Shown here: piece after piece, positions 54,991 to 64,000 of the stretch
Layout: each line of letters opens with the position of its first letter
How positions within the stretch are numbered: position 1 is the first letter of the stretch
From: Clytia hemisphaerica
Lineage: Eukaryota > Cnidaria > Hydrozoa > Leptothecata > Clytiidae
Assembly: GCA_902728285.1 (NCBI GenBank)
Contig: CACVBU010001379.1
Span: 662,514-726,513 of the forward strand
Direction: 5' to 3'
Length of the DNA: 64,000 nucleotides
Program-made: the position numbers and the translations under genes
Notes under the pieces: model-generated
What the model was told of the DNA's origin: nothing
The model's input: only the letters and a program-made list of their open reading frames with translations
The model's database searches: none

Positions 54991-55400
54991 GAGGGAATTT
55001 GGGAGTAAAATCCAGGAGCCAGCAATTTTCCAAGCACTTCAAAAAATCTAGGAAGGAGTATGAAACATCTGTTCTGAAAATCCAGGAGCAATAGATTTGG
55101 AAAAAAATTTTTCCCAGCAAACCTTAGATGTGCCCTGTCTAAAGAATCCAGGACTAGATTTAAACACAGTATGTAGATGCTGTTTTTCCAGGAGCATCTC
55201 GACGGTCAATTAAAGAATATGAAAACAGATGAATTCTCCAGGAATCGTGATTTTAACTCGGAACAGATGAAAATTTCCAGGAAGCTATATTTTTTCAAGA
55301 ACAGATACGCTTATCCAGGAGTCTGGCAGGAAAAGAACAGATACATTCATTTTCCAGGGAAAGTTACCGTCCTTCAGAACAGATCGACAGATCATTTGGA
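54990..55400. repeat. word array CCAGGA with AACAGAT
   Basis: ccagga or variants recur about ten times at 30-60 bp; gaacagat / aacagat recurs between them five times. One orientation only. Confidence 0.55.
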
Positions 55401-56078
55401 AATTCTAGACGTTGGCTGCTCTTGGAGATTTAACGGTACACGGCGTTTTGTTAATCAATTCCAAACAACAAAACCCCCGGAAACACAAAATCGTAGATAG
55501 GAAAAAAAACATGTTCGACTGACGGTCAATTTTTATCATCTTTGAGACCAAGTGTCGTGGGCGGTCAACAACCGCCATCGAAATATCAGATAAACCGCCC
55601 ACCCAATATGGTACCCATGACTGCGCTGAGTTTTCGAAACAAGACGTGATGAAACATCCATGCTACATCAATTTTCAATTTCAATTTCAATATCTTTTTA
55701 TAACAGTTAAAAATGAGCTAAAAGATACAATTCCATGAATAAAAATATCCTATAAGAGGATTTCAAAGCTATTCACAGTAAAAATAACCTATTATGGAAT
55801 ATAGGTTACAAGGAAAAACATACTATATACGTTATTTTACAGTTTACTATTAAAAACAAAATATAAACAGGGAAGAAGGACTATATAGATTGTCCCATGA
55901 AACAACTAAGAGAAAAAAAAAAGCATTTCACCAATAAAATGTGAATTTAGAAATACTATATGTTATGTGGATAAAAAGCTCCACAAGGTTCAACAACCAC
56001 AGGGTGTCAATTAAAATGTCCTATATAAATCAAAAATGTCTATATAAATCAAAAATGTCTAGAAATATAAGAGATTAT

Positions 56079-56525
56079 TTACTCATTTTTCAAATCTTTC
56101 TTCAAATGAGTAGAGAAAGCTGTAGAAGAGTACTCAGCTAATTTATAACAATTCCTATGGTTCCAGAACTGAGGCCCATGGAACATTAGCGGACAGAGAG
56201 CTTGGTCAAAATGAATAGTACCAACATTGTTTTTAGAATTTTTCCTAGCGATCATATTGCCAGTTTGAGATCTTTGGAAGAGACAAATCAATGAAGATGG
56301 AAGATGATTGTTTAGGAATTTATGTATGAGTTTACATGATTCAAGCTCATATAGTTGATCTATATTAAGTGGGTTAAAGATGATCTCATCCTCCATAGGA
56401 GGACAGACCTTGTTAATATAATTTTTACATTTAAGTATGGATTCATTAATTTTACCCAAGCCATTGGTTACAGGGGAACCCCATGAAGTTATACCGTATG
56501 TCAGATGTGAGTTCACTAAGGCATA
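56079..56525 (-). pseudogene. LINE reverse transcriptase C-terminal fragment
   Basis: This frame continues the preceding polypeptide after a one-base shift. It begins YALVNSHLTYGITSWGS, the usual region after the thumb domain in CR1/Jockey-type proteins (YGI..WG), and ends at 56079. It has no start codon of its own. Confidence 0.8.
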
Positions 56526-59268
56526 AAAAAGAGATCATATTCTTTCTAGGAAGAAACCAGCCAACTTTGTGTAGAATACCTATATTCTGCTTAATTCTTG
56601 TGTGCAGTCTCTTGAGATGTTCTCTCCAGCTCAGTTTATGATCAATGACTACTCCAAGGTATTTAGCTTCATTGACATGGTTCAGAGTCTGACCTGAAAT
56701 AGAAATGTTGAAATTAGTTTGTTTGTGCTCACTGAAGATCATATAGTTGGATTTAGAGATATTTAGAGTAAGTTGATTAGCTCCTAGCCAGTCTGAAATC
56801 TTGCCAACCTCAACATTAATAAGATTTTGAAGAGCTTCAGGGTCTTTATGACTCATAAAAAGACACGTATCGTCAGCAAACAACGTCTGTGAGAATGATG
56901 AATTCAATGGCAGGTCATTAATATAAATCAAGAAAAGAAGGGGACCAAGCACTGAACCTTGGGGGACCCCGTGAGACATGGGTAAGGGTGTTGAATTAGC
57001 GTCGTTGCAGTAAACGCTTTGTTTTCTGTTTGCAAGATAACTTCGAAACCATGATAGAACAGGACCCCTTATTCCAATTTTTTCGATTTTTTTTAGCAGT
57101 ATTGCATGATTAACTGTATCAAAGGCTTTTGCCAGATCGAGGAAGATTGCACAACCAGTCTCTTTGTTTTTTTTGCATTTGTAGATAAAATTTGTGAGAT
57201 GTAGGATTGCACAAGAGGTAGACTTACCTTTCTGGAACCCATATTGACCATCAAATAAAATTTTGTTCTTGTCTAGAAATTCAGTAATTCTCTCATGGAC
57301 AATTTTCTCAAAGATCTTATCGAATAATGGAAGGACTGATATCGGTCTGTAGTTTTTTATATCCGTCTTATTCCCACTTTTGAAAAGAGGTGTAACTTTT
57401 GCATGTTTCAGAAGTTCTGGGAAGACACCTGTGGATAGAGATTTGTTGATTAGTATTGCAAGTGGATTGGAAATTAAATCAGCAGTACCTTTGATGATGT
57501 TTATGGGGAAATTGTAAATGTCCTTGGCCTTCTTTGAGTTAAGATTATTCAAATGTGTAAGCACCTCATAATCATTTGTTGGTCGAAAAAAGAAGCTGGA
57601 GTTGTTATAATTAATTTTTTTTAGATAAGAATTTAGATTATGATGTTTGGAAATTTTTTTAAGAAGGTTGGGTGCCACTTCAGAGAAGTATTTATTGAAC
57701 CCTTCCGATATTTGATGAGATCCTGTGTAGACTTTATTTTGAAGATTCATGGAATTTGGAAAATGGTTTTTTTTATCTTTACCAAGAAAAGACTTGATGT
57801 TCTTCCAGAATTTCTTGATATTGTTTTTCGACAGGATAAATTTGTTCTTAAGATAGATAAATTTTTGTTTGCGAATATCTTTGTTGATTTCATGCAATAG
57901 AAGCTTGTACTCTCTATGAACCAGTGGATCTTTCTCCTGCATCCATTTACCATAGAGGCAGTTCTTAATTTTTGTTTTTTCCAAGATTGCTGGAGTCATC
58001 CAAGGATTTTTTTCTTTTTTAAGTTGTTGTTTGGATGGAGATTTGGTTGGTACATGCATGTCAAAAAGTAAATTAAGACCTGTGTGGAAAAAGTTGTACA
58101 TTTGGTTAATATTCGTTGCATTTTGAAAGATGTTAACAAAGTCAATGTTTGAAAAATCTTCTCTGAAGTCTTTAATATTAAATTTGGAAAAATCTCTTCT
58201 CTTTTTCCTAGTTTTTTGAATAGTTTGTTTAGGGTGAGGCACAAATAAAAAGTTGGGTAAATGATCAGTGATGTGTGGAATAAGGTTACCACTGATACAT
58301 TCATTGGATATGTCATTGTAAAAAATATTATCGATGAGTGTGTGAGAAGTTTCATTAAATCTTGTTGGTTGAACAATATAAGGAAGAAGACAGCTAGACA
58401 TCATTGTATCAAAAAAAGTGTTTGTAGGACGGTGGGAGTCACAGTTCATTAAATTAATATTGAAATCTCCCATAATGACAGTCTTTTTGTTTTCTTTGCT
58501 GATTTTTTGTAAGATAGAAGATTCAAATTCATTGGTGAACTTCAGAATGTCACTATTTGGATGTCTATAAACAACGCCAACAAGAATCTTACTGTCAAGT
58601 TCTATAAAGAGACACTCAAAATCAGAGTTCTTACCTGATGATGAAATTGTCAAGTCATTTCTTTCTTTGTAGTTCAAATTATTTTTGATGTACAATCCAA
58701 CACCTGCATTTTGACTTTTCCCACTTTTGGCTTCAAGTGGGTGATATCCATCCAGTGTGGGTTTAGAAACTGGGCTGTTGTCGCTATCCCAGGTTTCAGA
58801 GATACCTATAACGTCAAACTCATACTTCAAGATTGTTAATAAGTTAACAAGAGGATCAAAATTTTTATTGAGGGATCTGATGTTTGTGTGAAGAAAGGAA
58901 ATGTAATCTGATGAAGTATTTTTGGTAGTTGATAAAAAGTTCTTCATGTCATAGTAATTAAAATTTATTAGGCTATCCTCACAGTCTTCATTTAGATTTA
59001 TGTTAAGTACAGGAAGATTATTAAAGTCTTCAAAATTATTATCAAATTTAATTGATTTGGTTAGTTTGTTAGCAGTTTTAAATTCTTCAAAGGGAAAGTC
59101 AAGTGATTGAAATGGAAAATTAAGACAGTCGTTACAAGACCAGATTTTATGGTTTAATTCAAGATTTTTAGAATTAGTGCCAAGACACTTGAGGTGAATG
59201 GAGTGATTACCCAGTTTACAATGAATGTGTTTATCAAGACCAATGGTATTATTGCATTCCTTACACAC
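56452..59268 (-). pseudogene. LINE endonuclease-reverse transcriptase frame
   Basis: 938-residue frame opening with a second zinc finger (CKECNN..CNDC). The apurinic-type endonuclease starts near residue 125 (HTNIRSLN) and continues through ISETW, VVYRHPN, GDFNIN (about 267) and a TDH motif. The reverse transcriptase includes NYRPIS, LDLAKAFDTV, HGVPQGSVLGPLLF and FADD near residue 797. All visible catalytic motifs are present. The frame derails at a run of six T (56525-56530 on the plus strand reads six A), ending in an out-of-frame tail. Removing one base of that run would reconnect it to the next feature. The listed start is only the first possible start codon; the frame is open slightly further upstream. 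Confidence 0.88.
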
Positions 59269-59296
59269 GTTGGAATTAAGTTTAGTAATGTTAGAG

Positions 59297-59554
59297 TTAA
59301 ACGTCTCGTGAGTATTTTAGGTTAAGATTGGTGATGTTTGAGAAAGGAAGTGTATTTGAAATGCATTTTTGACAAAAGTATGGTAGTGGTGAATTAGCTA
59401 ATTGGTTATAATGCCTTGTGGTAACCTTGATGCATTTGATATGAAGCCAGGTGTTACAGATCTCACAGAAAACCCCACTGTTATTGACGTTCAGCGAGCA
59501 AACATAGCATACAGAGGATTCAAAAAGAGCTTTGTAATCGTTAGCGGCCATCAT
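59297..59554 (-). pseudogene. LINE N-terminal PHD zinc finger fragment
   Basis: 85-residue frame with CYVC..CEIC..WLHIKC..YFCQKC, a PHD-type Cys4-His-Cys3 pattern near residues 16-64. The frame ends at 59297 while the neighbouring frame is already open from about 59304. The sequence SNITNLNLK before the stop leads on naturally into NTHETFNSNITK in the next frame, so a shift in the A-run near 59315-59321 explains the break. Confidence 0.75.
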
Positions 59555-59704
59555 AAAGCATGCGAAAAAGTATTAATAACAGAATAACAAAGAAAATAAT
59601 AGCAATAGAAAAAAAGTCTGAAAAGAACGTCTTAGTTAGCAGCAAGTCTAATGATATCACTTTTTGAGAGTACAATTTGCTTTTCAGATTTAGAGTTTCT
59701 GGAA

Positions 59705-60341
59705 TATTTCTTCCATGCATAGGTGACCCCATTTACAGTGATGACCTTTTCATATAGTCCTGATTTTTTTCATGGATCATCAAATCAAAGGATTTTAAGT
59801 ATTCATTTCATTTTTGACTCAACATTTCCAATTCTGTTTTCCTCAAGGCTTCCCTTTGCCTTTGGTTGCTCTGGAGAAATTCCCAGGAGAATAATTTACC
59901 GGGATAAGGGATTTTTCTAAATTCTAGTTTTCTAGCTAGTCTAGAGGAGGCAGCAGGCTAGATTGTCATTATTGACAACAGTCTAAACAATGAACTTAAA
60001 CTCCTATATCAGGATTAGAAACTAGGCTAGGCTAGACTACTCTTACCTCTTTTATCTTTTCCCTTACAACAATACAATGCTGACAAGTTGACACAACACA
60101 TTAAGCGCACGCACATGCACATTGTCATTGACAAGTAATCCCTGAGAGAAGTTTTTATTGAAATCTGCAACAAAAACAAAAGTTGTCTCTTCTACTGATT
60201 GGACCATTCCAGAATTTGTCTGTAACAGGGGGCGGACAACACAGGATTTCCGTGGCTAGTTTTCACCAAAATTCAAAATTTCCAAGGCGAGAGAAGAAAA
60301 TAAATATATGAATTTCCAAGGCAATTGAATTTAAAAAGGCA
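59705..60341. other. spacer between LINE and Ngaro-like element
   Basis: No coding or repeat structure recognised. Confidence 0.4.
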
Positions 60342-60708
60342 TTAATTCTGGCGATAATGAAACCCGTAGTTTTTGAGCTGTGAGTGATTGTCCGAAATAA
60401 ATGAGAGCTGAGTGAATGATGAGACACTTAGTGTTTTAGCGCTAATACTAGATTGTCCGAAATAATATCAAAAGGTAAAGTAGGCTATCCAGGTTGGTCA
60501 GAGTAAGTAAACAGAGACGATTGAGTATTAGCCGAAAGTTGAAATGTATTGAAACTCAACATGTGAACTATTCAAAGTAGATATAAGTTATAAGTCTAAC
60601 GCAAAATGCTAAGGAGGGAATTGGGGGAACATTGGGGATGTATCAAGGCATGAGTAAGACTGACACACAACTAGCCGGTTACGAAGTAACCCAAATCATC
60701 CCTAACGC
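60342..60708 (-). repeat. Ngaro-type repeat B2 (element 3' terminus)
   Basis: Direct copy of 61473-61839. The flank before 60342 shares nothing with the flank before 61473, so 60342 marks the element terminus. Confidence 0.88.
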
Positions 60709-61472
60709 GAATGACTAAAAAGCTGACTACACTAGTGAAAGAGGGGACAAAGACCCGTTGACCCATCGGGTGAAAATGCGTGTGTATGAAGCAGCGGAGA
60801 GAAAGAATGTGAATGTATTTGTACCTGGTAAGCGAGAAGTTGAACCCACCTTCCTGGGTTGATACGCCCACCGTGCTGGGTCTTGAGCAAAGGGTTGGAC
60901 CCAACGTTCCGGGTTACTGTGCCCACCGTGCTAGGACTTAAGTATGAATCAGTGCGATGAGGTAAGAAGTGAAAAGTGTGCCCATACCATAAGTGTGCGT
61001 CATGTATAGAAACTAGTCTGTATATAAGTATGCCTTGATACAACCCAAATCGCCTTGTTTCTGGGCTAAAAAACCAAGGTCTGGAAAAACCGTGAAACAA
61101 GGACTTAGTTGCGCAGGAGATGCTCGACGAGTGTTGATCATCGACCTAAAAGAGAGAGAGGAAACAGCAGACAGATTGGACCTGAAAGGGCAGGGTGGGA
61201 AGGGTGAATCTGAAAATCTGAGGGACCTGTGCTCAAGGAGGGCCAGAGCTTAAATAAGCCTAAGACCATGTGGGCTGGACTAGGTTCCAGGCTCCTCTAG
61301 CTTGTGTACCTAGCTCACTTCTCTCTGACACTATACTTGTGATGTGCATCTAGGCTATAGTAAGTAAGAGTGATGTGCATCTAGCCTATAGTAAGTTGAG
61401 AGTAGTAGAGAGGTAAGTAGAATGTTGTGGTTTAATTATCTGGGAATTAATCTAAGTTATAAATAACTCCAC
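60709..61472 (-). repeat. Ngaro-type A2 segment between the B repeats
   Basis: 764 bp without coding signal. By the known B1-A2-B2 plan, all or part of it should match the 5' end (A1) of the element, which lies outside the window. It includes internal short repeats such as gtgatgtgcatctagcctatagt, twice near 61340-61390 with one difference. Confidence 0.65.
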
Positions 61473-61839
61473 TTAATTCTGGCGATAATGAAACCCGTAG
61501 TTTTTGAGCTGTGAGTGATTGTCCGAAATAAATGAGAGCTGAGTGAATGATGAGACACTTAGTGTTTTAGCGCTAATACTAGATTGTCCGAAATAATATC
61601 AAAAGGTAAAGTAGGCTATCCAGGTTGGTCAGAGTAAGTAAACAGAGACGATTGAGTATTAGCCGAAAGTTGAAATGTATTGAAACTCAACATGTGAACT
61701 ATTCAAAGTAGATATAAGTTATAAGTCTAACGCAAAATGCTAAGGAGGGAATTGGGGGAACATTGGGGATGTATCAAGGCATGAGTAAGACTGACACACA
61801 ACTAGCCGGTTACGAAGTAACCCAAATCATCCCCAACGC
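61473..61839 (-). repeat. Ngaro-type repeat B1
   Basis: 367 bp, nearly identical to 60342-60708 at a constant offset of 1131 bp. It begins ttaattctggcgataatg on the plus strand and ends aatcatcc, then one C/T difference and aacgc. It lies 67 bp beyond the recombinase stop. Confidence 0.9.
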
Positions 61840-61906
61840 CATCCCCAAAACCCTGTACATAATGAACACCAAAAAAAAAAAAATAATCACTAAAAGAAAA
61901 ACTAGC

Positions 61907-62938
61907 TTAGATCATGTCAGGGTCCCACACGGACGTAGTACTGGATACCTTTGCCATAAGTTTTTGGAAGTCAGCAACAAGGTTGTCAGAGACTCGTAAG
62001 TAGCGGATGTAGCAGTCACTAGACCATCGACCGAGTATTTTGATAAGAGCATCAGAAGCGCCAGCAGACAAAGCAGCAGAAGCACCACCTATTCTAAAGC
62101 TGTGGGTGCTAATGTGGTTGACTCCCGGGAGCGCCTGTGAAAGTAGATTGCTAATATGTCGTCGTGTAAGGAATTGTCCTTGGACAGTTCGAAAGAGAGG
62201 GAGTGGGTCATTGGGTAGGTAACGCAGGTAAGAGAGCATAGCAGTGACTGGGTCAAGGAGCGCAGGGACTCTACAGATGCGCAAGGTGTGTCCAACTCTA
62301 AAAGGATCTGTTTTGCTACCCTTGATGCGCAGGAACATGATACTGACCTGTCTGTTGAATGAGATGTCTGATCTCGTTAGATGTAGTGAGCTGTCATAGT
62401 GAGTTGTAGATGGAGAGGTGTACTCAGAGACCCGAAGAAGTCCAAAGAATGCTGTAAGAACTGCTGCCATGTACATAAATTTGTCTCTGGTAGGCATTTT
62501 TGACTGCCGGATGTGATTGGCGATACGAAACATGTGTTCAACTGTTATTGGAAGCTTTGGTGCCCTGCGACGAGAGTTACCTTGGGCACGGCGGATACCA
62601 CGTAGTGTGTGAAACAGAAGAGGGTAGGAAGACATTGATGAACTAAAACCAAGCAACGTATTTTGGTGAAGTACTCCACAGACGTAAACCTTGATTGATC
62701 CGTGCGCCAGGCCTCGGTTGGCTTCGGCTGTGACAAAGTAACACAATGAAGATTCACGTACTGGAAAAGCAAGGATGCTAAGAGAACCACAAAAGTTGAT
62801 GTAGGAGCGAACTCCTGTCATATAAGTGGCTGATGTGGATTGGGCGACAGACTGTCTTAAGAAGCTGACCAAAGATCTTTCCAACACTGCCAGACTGCCG
62901 GTGGGATTGGTGATGGAAGCGGATGTGCGGAAGGGCAA
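61907..62938 (-). CDS. Ngaro/DIRS-like tyrosine recombinase
   Basis: 343 residues of phage-integrase fold. Residues about 20-120 resemble the N-terminal SAM-like domain. The catalytic set is visible: Arg in LLRVSEYTS, Lys in IKGSKTDP, His and Arg in HSFRIGGAS, Trp in GRWSSD, and the Tyr nucleophile in CYIRYLR. It integrates circular cDNA without a target duplication, according to the family. The frame starts inside the end of the RT-RNase H frame. Confidence 0.92.
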   Translation of the reverse strand: MPFRTSASITNPTGSLAVLERSLVSFLRQSVAQSTSATYMTGVRSYINFCGSLSILAFPVRESSLCYFVTAEANRGLAHGSIKVYVCGVLHQNTLLGFSSSMSSYPLLFHTLRGIRRAQGNSRRRAPKLPITVEHMFRIANHIRQSKMPTRDKFMYMAAVLTAFFGLLRVSEYTSPSTTHYDSSLHLTRSDISFNRQVSIMFLRIKGSKTDPFRVGHTLRICRVPALLDPVTAMLSYLRYLPNDPLPLFRTVQGQFLTRRHISNLLSQALPGVNHISTHSFRIGGASAALSAGASDALIKILGRWSSDCYIRYLRVSDNLVADFQKLMAKVSSTTSVWDPDMI

Positions 62939-64000
62939 ATTGACAAGAAATGATCGACCTGCAACCGAGAAAGAAGATCTGCATAGACATTATCAACACC
63001 TGGAACATGCTTAAATGAGATGGAAATATTGTGACGAGTGCAGAGAAAGAACATTGAACGCATAAGTGCCGAAATAACCGCATCCTTAGAGGAACCTGAT
63101 GCCCATATTGTAACAATAGCCTCGTTGTCCGTGAAGACACAGATGGACCTGTGCTGAAGCTGGTTTGACCATGTGCTGATGGCTGTGAAGACAGAAAACA
63201 ACTCGAGGAGAGCGATGTTGATACCTACCGTGTCGTCTGGCCATGGTTCAGAAATCCATTGATTGTGGAAGAAGGCTCCAAGGCCCAGCTTAGAAGCATC
63301 AGTGAATAAATTGAGGGCAAAAGAAGATGTAGTTGGCTGCTGGAAAAAAGAACATCCGTTCCAAGACTGTAGAAACACAGACCACATGGCAAGATCCTCC
63401 CTAACTGAGACCGAGATGTCTATGTGATGATGCAGAGAGCGAACAGAGTGAGCAAGATCAATAAGACGTCTGAGAAAAATTCTTCCGGGCTTAATAACAC
63501 GACAAGCGAAGGAAAGTGAACCAATCAATGATAACAGCTCTCGTTTAATGCATTTGCGTCGAGTGGACCAAAGAAGTACTAAGCCGCGCAATTCTGTAAG
63601 TTTCGGTAAAGGAAGTCTCAAAGTAGAAGCCTGAACATCAATTTCGATACCAAGAAAAGTGAGGACTTGAGCTGGGCCTTCCAGCTTGTCCTCCGAAATG
63701 GGGACACCAAGCAAGGAGAAAGCTAGGAAAACTTTATCCCTTTTAAGTAAGCAGTCCTGGAGGGAGTGGCCTGCTAATAAAAAATCATCCAGGTAGTGGC
63801 AGATACTGGGGATAGAAAACTTATTGACCAGGATCCAAAGCAAAGCGTCAGCGAAGCAAGTGAAAATAAAAGGTGAAGATCTCATGCCAAATGGAAGACA
63901 CATGTCGAAATAATACTTACCCCTCCATTTGAAGCCCAGCAAGTGCCAGTCATTAGGATGGACAGGGCAAAGTCTAAAAGCGTGCTTGAGATCAACCTTG
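62857..64000 (-). CDS. Ngaro/DIRS-like reverse transcriptase-RNase H, 5' partial
   Basis: Open to the window edge; the earliest visible residues are VDLKHAFRLCPVHPNDWHLL, reverse transcriptase motif A. PFGMRSSP and the catalytic CHYLDDF (near 63785-63800) follow. RNase H then shows LFTDASKLGLGAFF, LELFSV, FTDNEAIV and HVPGVDNVYADLLSR, which carry the expected acidic residues. It makes cDNA from the element RNA. The last 82 bp overlap the recombinase frame in another frame, as is usual in this group. Confidence 0.92.
   Translation of the reverse strand, partial: KVDLKHAFRLCPVHPNDWHLLGFKWRGKYYFDMCLPFGMRSSPFIFTCFADALLWILVNKFSIPSICHYLDDFLLAGHSLQDCLLKRDKVFLAFSLLGVPISEDKLEGPAQVLTFLGIEIDVQASTLRLPLPKLTELRGLVLLWSTRRKCIKRELLSLIGSLSFACRVIKPGRIFLRRLIDLAHSVRSLHHHIDISVSVREDLAMWSVFLQSWNGCSFFQQPTTSSFALNLFTDASKLGLGAFFHNQWISEPWPDDTVGINIALLELFSVFTAISTWSNQLQHRSICVFTDNEAIVTIWASGSSKDAVISALMRSMFFLCTRHNISISFKHVPGVDNVYADLLSRLQVDHFLSICPSAHPLPSPIPPAVWQCWKDLWSAS

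Larger units (their letters stand above)
55672..59700 (-). mobile_element. CR1/L2-like non-LTR retrotransposon, near full length, broken
   Basis: In minus-strand order: PHD finger frame (59554-59297), second zinc finger plus endonuclease plus reverse transcriptase (59268-56452), C-terminal domain (56525-56079), about 400 bp of 3' UTR, and a 3' end of short (ATTGAA)-type repeats at 55672-55705. Such a microsatellite tail is typical of the CR1/L2 group. The exact 5' end is uncertain. Two frameshifts break what looks like one long protein. Confidence 0.85.
60342..64000 (-). mobile_element. Ngaro/DIRS-like tyrosine-recombinase retrotransposon, 3' part
   Basis: From the right edge: RT-RNase H frame running off the window, an overlapping tyrosine recombinase frame, a short spacer, then repeat B1 (61473-61839), A2 (60709-61472) and B2 (60342-60708). 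B1-A2-B2 is the split-direct-repeat terminus known for PAT/Ngaro elements. DIRS1 proper has inverted ends instead. The gag frame and A1 must lie beyond 64000. Both frames are uninterrupted, and B1 and B2 differ little, which suggests a recent, possibly active copy. No methyltransferase or hydrolase frame follows the recombinase. Confidence 0.88.

Noticed and set aside
54864-55500. Two plus-strand frames beyond the IQCE-like stop
   Set aside because: They coincide with the CCAGGA word array, which keeps frames open by repetition.
61035-61253. Plus-strand frame in the Ngaro-type A2 segment
   Set aside because: Opposite strand to the element, with no family features.

Overview
The window is animal nuclear DNA: AT-rich and compact in coding content, with GT..AG introns of 0.2 to 21 kb, poly(A)-type signals, rhodopsin-class receptors and dense animal-type transposons. 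It reads as an invertebrate, and the phylum cannot be fixed from the sequence. No operons, ribosome binding sites or other bacterial features are present.

The backbone is one plus-strand gene. Eighteen exons between 16 and 53848 join in consistent phase to 2148 coding bases (715 codons plus stop). The product is the C-terminal part of an IQCE homologue: coiled coils, two IQ motifs and an acidic tail. The first exons lie left of the window. Inside its 21.2 kb intron (17447-38652), two related seven-transmembrane receptor genes lie on the opposite strand (19298-20948 and 27520-29670). They are separated by a 2 kb satellite of 102 bp units. The same intron holds an intact LINE-type ORF1 with no ORF2 (32916-33953).

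Right of the gene, 55.7-59.7 kb holds a minus-strand CR1/L2-like LINE (PHD fingers, endonuclease, reverse transcriptase) with two frameshifts. From 60342 to the edge there is the 3' part of a Ngaro/DIRS-type retrotransposon: RT-RNase H, an overlapping tyrosine recombinase, then a B1-A2-B2 split direct repeat.

The introns are packed with short non-coding transposons. For many, both ends and the target duplication can be read: TA-flanked, TTAA-flanked, and one 1.1 kb near-palindrome with a 10 bp duplication. The most unusual common theme is word arrays. Many unrelated elements are built from one short word (7-15 bp) repeated at loose spacing, often mirrored between the two halves. The 102 bp satellite can be traced to one such element family, so the window shows a single-copy transposon, its relics and a satellite made from it.
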